A stretch of 64,000 nucleotides of DNA from Paenibacillus sp. FSL H8-0332 (GTDB lineage Bacteria > Bacillota > Bacilli > Paenibacillales > Paenibacillaceae): positions 7,068,001-7,132,000 of the forward strand of contig NZ_CP150145.1 in assembly GCF_037963835.1 (NCBI RefSeq). The letters are read 5' to 3'. Below are positions 34,050 through 41,651 of the stretch, one piece after another. The notes under the pieces are model-generated. The model had not been told where the DNA came from, ran no database searches, and saw nothing but the letters and a program-made list of their open reading frames with translations. Every line of letters begins with the position of its first letter. The first letter of the stretch is position 1. The position numbers and the translations under genes were made by a program.

Positions 34050-34643
34050 TTGGAGGAAGAAGAATGGATAAAACGTATTCGACAAGGAGAATCACAATAC
34101 CTCACACTGCTGATTAGACGCCATTATTCGAGCATACAGAAATACTGCTATTGGAAAATCAGGAGTATGGATGATGCCGAAGATCTGACCCAAGAAACCT
34201 TTTTTCGCTTTTGTCGCAATACGGATTGCTTGAAGCATGAAGGGAAATATCTTGCTTATTTGTACACTATTGCTCGGAATGTATGCTGGGATTATCTGCG
34301 GATCAAAAGAAGAAATCAGCTAATGGAAGACCGTGAAAGGAGCGACAGTCTAGTAAGCGAGACGTTCTCGATGGAAGAGCAAGTGGACAATGCGCAAATC
34401 GTACATCAGTTGCTTCAGTTATTGGCAGAGGATGAGCGGGAACTGGTGTTTATGCGTTTTACTTTGGATCTAACGTACAAAGACATTGCGAGAATAACAG
34501 GGATGAATCAATGGGTGGTGCAATATAAGATAAAACGCGGATTAAATGCTATGAAGCAATACCGGGAAAGGAAGGAAATAGATGGTGAAAAAGCATCGCC
34601 CCGTTCAAGTTATGCTGAGAAACTTCCCTTCACCTCCGGTTGA
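34050..34643 (+). CDS. ECF-like RNA polymerase sigma factor
   Basis: A 197-residue sigma-70-family protein starting with TTG after GGAGGGGAAGGG. Region 2 lies at about 20-90 (Y-C-Y-W-K-I-R-S-M-D-D-A-E-D-L-T-Q-E-T-F-F-R-F) and region 4 at about 120-175 (L-A-E-D-E-R-E-L-V-F-M-R-F-T-L-D-L-T-Y-K-D-I-A). Extracytoplasmic-function sigmas usually answer envelope stress. It overlaps the next gene by 62 bp in another frame. The next gene encodes a membrane protein in the place where an anti-sigma is often found, then an ABC-2 transporter. Control of RiPP production or immunity is plausible. Confidence 0.85.
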   Translation: MEEEEWIKRIRQGESQYLTLLIRRHYSSIQKYCYWKIRSMDDAEDLTQETFFRFCRNTDCLKHEGKYLAYLYTIARNVCWDYLRIKRRNQLMEDRERSDSLVSETFSMEEQVDNAQIVHQLLQLLAEDERELVFMRFTLDLTYKDIARITGMNQWVVQYKIKRGLNAMKQYRERKEIDGEKASPRSSYAEKLPFTSG

Positions 34644-35382
34644 TCTTCAACGGATGGAGGATACAATAGCTGGGGCCCAACAGATATTCAATGATACCCA
34701 ACAAAGCAGAAGAACATCATGGAAGGAATTTTATTGTTCCCAACTTCATTTTATCAGCAAAAAGGTGTGGATCTTACATCTCTTCATTGTTCTTATGATG
34801 AGTTGGCTTTTGAATCATGTCTTGTCATTTGGTTCCTTCTGGAGTAATGGGAGGCAAGTACTGATGTTCGTTTCCATTGCCTCTCCCTTACTGGTAGTAG
34901 CCGGCCTTCAAGTGCTTGTTCGTTCGTTTAGTTTCACGATGATGGAGATTGAGCTAAGCACCAAGCACTCGTTGGAGAAGCTTATGCTCGCCCGTATGAG
35001 TTTGCTGAGCCTGGTCGATGTTCTCTGTATATTCTTATTATCTATATTTTTTAGCTTTAGATTACAACAGGAGATTAGCTTAATCTTCATGTACCTGCTT
35101 GTGCCGTTTCAACTGACATGTTTGGGATGTTTGTCTATTCTAAGCCGAACGCGAAGTAAAGACTGCGGAATCTACTGCTTGGTTTTTATAGGAGCGCAGG
35201 TGCTGATTCAAGTAATTTTATCGTTTGTTCCATCTTTGCAGTTGTACGATAAGTCGTCTATGGGCGGGTGGGTCGTCATTATGCTGCTGTCTATGTTCGG
35301 GCTTGTCCTAGAGGTACGGAAGTTGCGTTTGTCTTGCCGCAGTTTGGATACCGTATCTATTAAAAATATAGTGAGAGGTTAA
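34582..35382 (+). CDS. Membrane protein next to the sigma factor, possible anti-sigma
   Basis: A 266-residue protein. A cytoplasmic N-terminus of about 60 residues precedes six hydrophobic segments (near 65-85, 93-112, 135-160, 165-190, 200-220, 225-245). There is no recognisable zinc-finger anti-sigma domain. Its start lies inside the sigma-factor gene, so translation is coupled and a physical partnership is likely. The cytoplasmic part could hold the sigma factor at the membrane. Alternatively it is a subunit of the following ABC transporter. Similar four-gene sets (sigma, membrane protein, ATPase, permease) occur in bacilli. Confidence 0.7.
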   Translation: MVKKHRPVQVMLRNFPSPPVDLQRMEDTIAGAQQIFNDTQQSRRTSWKEFYCSQLHFISKKVWILHLFIVLMMSWLLNHVLSFGSFWSNGRQVLMFVSIASPLLVVAGLQVLVRSFSFTMMEIELSTKHSLEKLMLARMSLLSLVDVLCIFLLSIFFSFRLQQEISLIFMYLLVPFQLTCLGCLSILSRTRSKDCGIYCLVFIGAQVLIQVILSFVPSLQLYDKSSMGGWVVIMLLSMFGLVLEVRKLRLSCRSLDTVSIKNIVRG

Positions 35383-35394
35383 GGAGGGAGAAAG

Positions 35395-36294
35395 TTGCTG
35401 GAGTTGACCTTAATAGGGGTAAGTAAACAGTTTTCTGGAAAACTAGCTGTCGATAAGGTTAGCATTAAATTTACAAGTGGTGTATACGGGCTGCTTGGAG
35501 CCAATGGCGCCGGTAAAACAACGATCATGCGAATGGTCTGTGGTATCTTAAATCCCACATCCGGGGCGATTCAGATGAATGGGAAAGAAATTATTGGAAT
35601 GGGAGAGGAATATCGGAATTTATTGGGGTATCTTCCCCAAGACTTTGGTTACTATCCCGACTTTAGCGCTGAGGAATTTATGTGGTACGTCGCAACTCTT
35701 AAAGGGCTGCCTATGCGAATAGCCAAAGCCAGAACGAAGGAACTGCTCCTGACTGTAGCATTATCTGAGGTTTCCAGCAAGAAGATTCGCACGTTCTCCG
35801 GCGGTATGCGGCAGCGGTTGGGTATCGCTCAGGCCATGCTGAATGAACCCAAGGTGCTGGTTCTGGACGAACCCACAGCGGGCCTGGATCCTAAGGAAAG
35901 GGTGAGGTTTCGCAACCTGATTGCAGATTTGGCCCGTGACAAAATTGTGCTGTTGTCTACTCATATTGTTTCCGATGTGGAGTACATCGCCGATCAGATT
36001 CTGGTTATGAAAAAGGGAGAATTAATGATGAGAGGTACCGTCGGGGAATTAACAGCCAGCATGGACGGCTTTGTGTGGCGTTGCAGTGTGCCTGCTAAGG
36101 AAGTCGATCAGTGGAATTCTCGATATTGTGTAAGTAACTTGCGTCATGAAGGGGAGCAGGTCGAAATGCGCATCGTATCCAGTAAGAAACCGGCAGATGA
36201 GGCTCAACTGGTCGCACCCACACTTGAAGACTTTTACCTGTATCATTTTCAAGATGAGCAAGAGGACAAACTTAAGAAAAGCAGGGGGGTGTAA
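35395..36294 (+). CDS. ABC transporter ATP-binding protein (ABC-2 type)
   Basis: A 299-residue ATPase with Walker A G-A-N-G-A-G-K-T-T (about 35-43), signature F-S-G-G-M-R-Q-R (about 132) and Walker B V-L-V-L-D-E-P-T-A-G-L-D. The class is CcmA/DrrA, used with membrane proteins such as the next gene. The start is TTG, preceded by AAGGAGGGAG. Probable role: export of, or immunity to, the peptide made upstream. Confidence 0.9.
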   Translation: MLELTLIGVSKQFSGKLAVDKVSIKFTSGVYGLLGANGAGKTTIMRMVCGILNPTSGAIQMNGKEIIGMGEEYRNLLGYLPQDFGYYPDFSAEEFMWYVATLKGLPMRIAKARTKELLLTVALSEVSSKKIRTFSGGMRQRLGIAQAMLNEPKVLVLDEPTAGLDPKERVRFRNLIADLARDKIVLLSTHIVSDVEYIADQILVMKKGELMMRGTVGELTASMDGFVWRCSVPAKEVDQWNSRYCVSNLRHEGEQVEMRIVSSKKPADEAQLVAPTLEDFYLYHFQDEQEDKLKKSRGV

Positions 36295-36297
36295 GTG

Positions 36298-37539
36298 ATG
36301 GATAGGTTAACACGCTTTGAATTGAGAAAAATTATAAAGCGAAAATCATTTCTTCTGGCTGCTTTAATTCTCTTGGTTTTGCTGATTTTTGTAACGATGA
36401 TCAATATTTTCTCGGAACGGATACCGCAGGAAACTGGAAAAACGGTAACCGGACTTCAAGCAATTCGCTTGAAAAAACAATATGATTTACAGCATACAGG
36501 AGCCCTGGATGCCAATAAAATTGCGGGTGCGATTGATCGTTATCACGAGGTTAGGGGGAATTCGGATAACCTGGATCCTAAATCAAAAGAGATCACAGAC
36601 GGGGCATATGCTAAATATGAAATTAAGGATAACCTTATCCTTAGCCTGATTCGGACGGGATTCTCGCCGTTAAACGATTATAATCATTATATTATTGATG
36701 ATTTGACACGATTGGACGCAGTTCATTTCTATGATAAGCGTACAGAGAAAGTCAAGGAATATCTCAACATGGATTATACATACGGAAATTACTCTGACCA
36801 GGATAAAGACTATTTTTTGAAGTTAAATAAGAAGATTAGCACTCCCTTTAAACTTAATTATAAAAGTGGGTGGGAAAATGTATTAAATAATGCATCAGGC
36901 ATGATTTTAGCGATTTCCTTTGTGATGATTATCTGCATCGCTCCTGTATTCGCATCGGAATATCAGAGCGGGGCTGATGCGGTAATTCTTTCATCCCGTT
37001 ATGGCCGAAGCAAATTGATACATGCAAAATTAAAAGCAAGTATTCTGTTTACAACTGGACTATATGGCATCAGCATTCTGTCATACATCCTAATCACATT
37101 AGGTGTTTATGGGTGGGCGGGCTGGAACTCAAATGTACAGATATTAAGTTTGATAGCTCCTTTTCCAATGACAATCCTTGAAGCTTTTGTGTGGACGGCT
37201 CTAATTGGCTATTTGGGATGTTTGATGATGATGTCTATCACGCTAGTATTGTCATCCCGATTGAAGTCGCCATTCCCTGTGATGATCTGGTCTGTTGCCA
37301 TTCTCTTTGGTTCAATGTTCATCCCATACAGCAAGAGCAGCAGAACCATTAATCATCTTATACAACTTCTTCCCAACAAAATTATGGATGGTTATGAAGC
37401 GATCACCCATTATGAAGTGTACCATTTGTTCGGTCAAATTCTCCCGCGTCACTTAGTTATGGTGGGCGTTTCCTTTATTGTGACCGTTCTGCTAATGCCT
37501 ATTGCCTATAGGGGATTTAAGAAGCATCAAGTTGCTTAA
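36298..37539 (+). CDS. ABC-2 type permease
   Basis: A protein of about 413 residues. One N-terminal helix (about 18-38) is followed by a large outside domain of about 160 residues and then five helices (near 200-400). This is the ABC-2 permease layout typical of bacteriocin-immunity and Na+/lantibiotic exporters. Start ATG at 36298, three bases after a GTG alternative, behind GGGGGGTG. It ends the operon, with a terminator 30 bp later. Confidence 0.85.
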   Translation: MDRLTRFELRKIIKRKSFLLAALILLVLLIFVTMINIFSERIPQETGKTVTGLQAIRLKKQYDLQHTGALDANKIAGAIDRYHEVRGNSDNLDPKSKEITDGAYAKYEIKDNLILSLIRTGFSPLNDYNHYIIDDLTRLDAVHFYDKRTEKVKEYLNMDYTYGNYSDQDKDYFLKLNKKISTPFKLNYKSGWENVLNNASGMILAISFVMIICIAPVFASEYQSGADAVILSSRYGRSKLIHAKLKASILFTTGLYGISILSYILITLGVYGWAGWNSNVQILSLIAPFPMTILEAFVWTALIGYLGCLMMMSITLVLSSRLKSPFPVMIWSVAILFGSMFIPYSKSSRTINHLIQLLPNKIMDGYEAITHYEVYHLFGQILPRHLVMVGVSFIVTVLLMPIAYRGFKKHQVA

Positions 37540-37568
37540 TGAAGCTGTAAATTGGCTTTAAGCATAAC

Positions 37569-37605
37569 AAAAGGCTACCAGTCTTCTTTAGGCTGGCAGC
37601 CTTTT
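37569..37605 (+). terminator. Terminator of the RiPP/sigma/ABC operon
   Basis: The stem aaggctaccag / ctggcagcctt (one mismatch) has a 9-base pyrimidine-rich loop and is followed by TTGCG. It lies 30 bp after the permease stop. Confidence 0.75.
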
Positions 37606-37714
37606 GCGTATGTACAAATTGTGCGACTATAAACTACAGCCTACATCCCTGCGCTCAGAGTCAGATTTCGCTGTGACAGCTGAATTGTCCAGCTATATAC
37701 CCCTCACTGGTACA

Positions 37715-38251
37715 GGCTTGCTGTTATGGATTCCCGTACAAAAATCATGGAGGCTGAATGAACGTCACTATGGAGCGCTGCAGGGACTCAGCAAGAGCGA
37801 GACGGCAGTCCAATATGGAGACGAGCAGCTGCATATCTAGAGACGCAGCCTGTCGGCGCGGCCACCGCTGCTTACGCCGGATGATCCACGTTATGCACGT
37901 AATGACATCCGCTACAAAGAGGTGCGACCAGGCGATATTCCCCGGGGGGAGAGTCTGGAGGATACCATACACCGTGTCGGTGACTTCTGGGGCAACCGCA
38001 TTGTGCCGCTGATCCGCAAGAAGGAACGGGTGCTGATCTCCGCACATGGCAACACCCTGCGCGCCGTGATTAAGTTCATGGAAAATCTGGATGAGGCTAC
38101 GCTGCTTGAGCTGAATATCCCTAAAGGGGTTCCGCTGGTCTACAAGCTGGACGACGATGTGAAGCCAATCAGCCGCTTCTATCTCGGCGAGCCGGAAGAG
38201 GTTCAGGACAAGGCCCGCGGGGTGGCGAATCAGAGCAAGGTGACGGAGTAG
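37715..38251 (+). pseudogene. gpmA: Phosphoglycerate mutase (gpmA-type), 5'-truncated with a nonsense codon
   Basis: The frame gives W-I-P-V-Q-K-S-W-R-L-N-E-R-H-Y-G-A-L-Q-G-L, a TAG where Trp is expected (after Q-L-H-I), then R-R-S-L-S-A-R-P-P, and further R-V-L-I-S-A-H-G-N-T-L-R-A-V and L-N-I-P-K-G-V-P-L-V-Y. These are conserved parts of 2,3-bisphosphoglycerate-dependent phosphoglycerate mutase. The first 80 residues with the catalytic R-H-G are absent. GC content is higher than in the RiPP operon just upstream, so a backbone gene was probably cut by insertion. An intact copy may exist elsewhere. Confidence 0.85.
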
Positions 38252-38371
38252 AGCAGGCAGACGGGTTAGAGCAGCGAGAAATGTAGATAGAGCACAGGGG
38301 AATATTCCCCTGTGCTCTAATTCGTTCTTATGTGCCGATACAGCGTCAGTCTTACATTTTGTCCAAATCAT

Positions 38372-39600
38372 GCCTGTTGATTAACCGCTAAATGGTAGAA
38401 AAAGAGCCGTCAACCCGGTAAAATGTTTGTACCCCTACAAACGAACCGGAAGGTGACGACTCCATGAAAAATTCTAACACGATTCTCCCCATCCTTCAAA
38501 TTGTCCTTACACCCGAAGAAGTCGAATCCATCGTCCAAACGGTTGACTATGTAGATAAGGCGCGAAAATTCACTGTTTATCATTTGCTTGAATATTGGTG
38601 CGCCGCAGCCAGTGAAGAATGGTCAGGGTATCGTTTCGGCGCGGATCATGCCGCTTGTAGCGGCTTGTCTCAAGTTCACTATTCCTGTTTTTCCGGTAAA
38701 GCAGCAGATGTTCCGTTTGCTGTATTTAAAGAACTGTTTCAACTGCTTGTCCGCAAATGTAATCGTGAAACCCGGCGAAAGCTGGCTTTTCCGAAAGAAT
38801 TGCTGCTGATCGATTCTACTACGATGACAGTCGGGAAAACTCGCTTGCCTTGGGCTCCCTACCACGGAGAACGGGCTGCGGTTAAACTGCATGTCGCCCT
38901 ACAGGCTCAAAACGGACAGCCGCTTGGTGTCACGGAAACGATTGGCGCAAGGCATGATGGCCCTGTATGCGAATCTTTGGAAAACCCCGACTTTATTATG
39001 ATAATGGACCGTGCTTACGGCAAATTGGAACGATTGGATCGCTACAAACAAGATGGATAGTCCTTCGTCATTCGGCTTCGCGACAATGTTCATTTAGAAA
39101 AACCTTATGCGCTGCGGCGTCAAGCCACTGCTGATTCTCCGGTCATACGTGACATCACCTGCCAACTGGGAACGCCTCAGTGTCGTTCAGAGCAGCGTCA
39201 TCGTGTGATCATCTTTCATGATTTTGAAGGTAGGGAAATTCGCGTCGTGACCATGGGCGTTACAGCTGAACAAATCGCCCAAATGTATAAAGCTCGCTGG
39301 CAGATTGAAGTATTCTTTCGCTGGATCAAACAACATTTAAATATTCCCACGTTATTTGGCACGACGGAAAATGCGGTGTATGGCCAACTTTTCTCAGCAC
39401 TTATCGTCTTTGTGCTACTCAAATGGCTATTTGATGGGGCAAAGCAAGGATTCTCTCGTCATGCTGATTTTTCTTTTGTTCGATTTGCTCACTTGCTGCT
39501 TCTGGATAGACTACCGATTGAATGGACGATAAGCATACATCGTCTGATTACATTTGAGTACGGATTAATTTGAGTTACATATTCTGGTTAATCAACAGGC
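38372..39600 (+). mobile_element. IS4-family insertion sequence, 1.23 kb
   Basis: Terminal inverted repeats gcctgttgattaacc (38372-38386) and ggttaatcaacaggc (39586-39600) are perfect over 15 bp. They bracket one transposase gene. No clear target duplication is seen. Confidence 0.85.
38464..39573 (+). pseudogene. IS4-type transposase with one internal stop
   Basis: One frame of 370 codons is interrupted only by TAG at 39058-39060. The parts before and after the stop are in register: I-D-S-T-T-M-T-V (first catalytic Asp), I-M-D-R-A-Y-G (second Asp), then Y-K-A-R-W-Q-I-E-V-F-F-R-W-I-K (catalytic Glu). The lesion is therefore recent, perhaps C-to-T in a Gln codon. Unless suppressed, the product stops before the catalytic Glu and is inactive. 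RBS GGAAGGTG upstream. Confidence 0.85.
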
Positions 39601-39764
39601 CTGTAAAGGTAGCTCTGTATGTCATTCTTTATTGAGATAAGACGTTCAGGATGGGAATCGTTCTTTAAAGGTGGCCACTCGTTTCTCCAGAATCCCTCTG
39701 CCTTCTCCGCTTAGGGCCCTCTTTTAATCAACCCATGATTTTGGTTTTGAGTCAAAAATTTACC
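39601..39764 (-). other. Short stretch between the IS and rlmH, with a coding remnant
   Basis: On the minus strand a frame reads K-R-A-L-S-G-E-G-R-G-I-L-E-K-R-V-A-T-F-K before E-R-F-P-S and a stop. It has no start and is only about 25 codons. It resembles the end of the remnant at 26117-26296. Confidence 0.35.
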
Positions 39765-40244
39765 CTACTTATGATAAGGTTCCCCCCGATTAATCTTCAC
39801 TGCCCGGTAAACCTGCTCCACCAGCACCAGCCGCATGAGCTGGTGGGGCAGCGTCATGCGGCCGAAGCTCATGCGCTGCTGGGCGCGGCGCATCACTTCA
39901 TCGGAGAGGCCGTGGCTGCCTCCGATGACGAAGACGACATGGCTCGTCCCGTAGGTGCCGAGCCGGTCGATCTCGGCGGCAAGCTCCTCCGAGCTCCAGA
40001 GCTTGCCGTCAATCGCGAGCGCAATGACATGCGCCTCGCTCTTAATCTGCGCGAGGATACGCTCGCCCTCGCGCACCTTCACCTGAATAACCTCTGCGTC
40101 GCTGAGGTTATCAGGGGCCTTCTCATCCGCCACCTCAATCATCTGGAACTTGATGTAGGGCGTTAACCGCTTAGCATATTCCGCGATGCCAAGCGTCAGA
40201 TACTTTTCCTTCAATTTGCCTACGCATATCAGTTGAATTAACAT
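39765..40244 (-). CDS. rlmH: 23S rRNA (pseudouridine1915-N3)-methyltransferase RlmH
   Basis: A 159-residue SPOUT methyltransferase, the normal length. It has M-L-I-Q-L-I-C-V-G-K-L-K-E-K-Y at the start, the SAM-binding V-F-V-I-G-G-S-H-G-L (about 103-112), L-P-H-Q-L-M-R-L-V-L-V-E-Q-V-Y-R-A and the terminal N-R-G-E-P-Y-H-K. RlmH methylates pseudouridine 1915 in helix 69 of 23S rRNA. It is the orfX homologue of staphylococci, whose 3' end is the SCC integration site; copies of this end recur downstream in this window. The gene is intact. Confidence 0.97.
   Translation of the reverse strand: MLIQLICVGKLKEKYLTLGIAEYAKRLTPYIKFQMIEVADEKAPDNLSDAEVIQVKVREGERILAQIKSEAHVIALAIDGKLWSSEELAAEIDRLGTYGTSHVVFVIGGSHGLSDEVMRRAQQRMSFGRMTLPHQLMRLVLVEQVYRAVKINRGEPYHK
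39766..39782 (-). repeat. Resident rlmH 3' end (att site next to rlmH)
   Basis: tacttatgataaggttc differs from the 17-bp repeats by one base (a for c, the third base of the Pro codon). It contains the rlmH stop codon at 39765-39767. Confidence 0.85.
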
Positions 40245-40347
40245 ATTTCCTCCATCGGTCTCATCTTGTCATGTCCCTGTATTTTATCACATCCCTGCCC
40301 ATAACATGCCCTGCTTAAGAGACATTCCCCGCACACCCTGTACCCGA

Positions 40348-40380
40348 CAAAAGAAGAGCCATCCTTCACGGATGGCCCTA
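40348..40380 (-). terminator. Terminator of the DUF4179/DUF5643-like gene
   Basis: The stem gccatcc / ggatggc with loop gtgaa is followed by TCTTCTTTT on the minus strand, about 30 bp after the stop at 40404. Confidence 0.8.
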
Positions 40381-40403
40381 AGACACTTCAGATAGCCTGT
40401 AAT

Positions 40404-41609
40404 TTACTGCTTAGACAAATCAACAACTAACTGCTGTGTAATCTTACTCTCCTTCATAGTGGTGAAATCCAGGCGAAGCGACTGCGGCTTATTCAAGAAG
40501 AAGTAGCTCTCTGAGACGATTTTCATCTCATGGTCTGCATAGGTATAGGTAGAAGCTCCCTCTTGCGATTTATAATCACCGGTTCCGTTCTTGACCAATA
40601 GCGATGGGTAATATTCCATATAGAAGGTCTCCATAAACTCTCTGTTTTTAAACAAAGCTTCGTCTGAGGATAGTGTGGTTACAGTCGTGAACGGTGTCAA
40701 TTCCAGCTTCACTTTAATCTTATGCCCTGCCACATCAATCGTTTCCTCCGGCGTCAGTGTCCGGGTCTCCTGCTTCCAGACCTTGGGGTTGATATCAAAA
40801 GCCACCTTCAGCACAGGGCTATACTTCACGTTGGACTTGATTGCATCATACTTCTTCAGCAGTTCAGGACTGTAGCTGAACGATGAGGTCTGGTCCGGGT
40901 CGTCCGCATGGGCCTTTTCGGCGGCAGCGAGCATTTCGGCATCCAGCGCCTTTAACTGATTCAGCTCAATGGCGGTTAAGGTGCCTAGCTGAAACTCAGC
41001 AGCTACTTTTTTGGGAGGCGTGGTCAATGGACTGCTTAACCGGATTTTAGCAATTCCATATAGAATATGATCTTTCTTTGCCGGACTTGCGCCTATGACT
41101 AGAGCATCATTGAATTTCTTGCCACTGATGACCTTGCCTGTAATCGCATCGGACAATTGGAGACTATGACCCTTTGGCGGCATGAACACGAATGCTCTCT
41201 TACTGTCGGCTTGGGCTGTAAAAAGGATGATCAGCTCATATTTGTCTGCGATGAGGCCGTTCACCGTCAGCTGATAACCGTCTTTTTTGACGACTGTGTT
41301 CAGCGGCTGCACCAGATTGTGTTTGATGGCATACTCAACCTGTCGATAACCCTGAATCTCGGGATTTACAAAGGGGGCAAGCGCTGCCGACGGTTTCGCG
41401 GCGGTTGCCGAGGCGGCCAAAGCTTGACCTGTCACGGCAAAAGGGCTAAGCACCAGCGCTGCGGTTGTCATGACTGCGACGATGGCGGTAGATAGCCGGT
41501 TCCTGGAGGAACGCCGTTTATTTGGCGCTGACCATTGCTTTTGTTCCTGTCCTGGATGCGTCTGTGCCGTATGTTTAATCTCCATTGTATCCCGCTTTAT
41601 GCTATTCAT
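40404..41609 (-). CDS. Membrane-anchored or secreted protein, paralogue of the BlaR-like C-terminal domain
   Basis: From the ATG at 41609 (RBS GGAGAG), about 401 residues. A cytoplasmic basic stretch is followed by a hydrophobic helix (about 35-60, ending A-V-T-G-Q-A-L-A). The outside domain resembles DUF4179/DUF5643 regions of anti-sigma proteins. Blocks such as V-E-Y-A-I-K-H-N-L, D-G-Y-Q-L-T-V-N-G and D-A-I-T-G-K-V-I match the end of the BlaR-like protein encoded just upstream. The two genes are 42 bp apart and arose by domain duplication. It may compete for or present the same ligand. Function unproven. Confidence 0.75.
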   Translation of the reverse strand: MNSIKRDTMEIKHTAQTHPGQEQKQWSAPNKRRSSRNRLSTAIVAVMTTAALVLSPFAVTGQALAASATAAKPSAALAPFVNPEIQGYRQVEYAIKHNLVQPLNTVVKKDGYQLTVNGLIADKYELIILFTAQADSKRAFVFMPPKGHSLQLSDAITGKVISGKKFNDALVIGASPAKKDHILYGIAKIRLSSPLTTPPKKVAAEFQLGTLTAIELNQLKALDAEMLAAAEKAHADDPDQTSSFSYSPELLKKYDAIKSNVKYSPVLKVAFDINPKVWKQETRTLTPEETIDVAGHKIKVKLELTPFTTVTTLSSDEALFKNREFMETFYMEYYPSLLVKNGTGDYKSQEGASTYTYADHEMKIVSESYFFLNKPQSLRLDFTTMKESKITQQLVVDLSKQ

Positions 41610-41651
41610 TACTACACTCTCCTTCAATATAAGTTGGTTGTTTCATCCGGA

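Noticed and set aside
4140..39782. A full SCC element with ccr recombinase
   Set aside because: No large serine recombinase, cch or mec-like gene is in the window; only the site pattern supports the SCC comparison.
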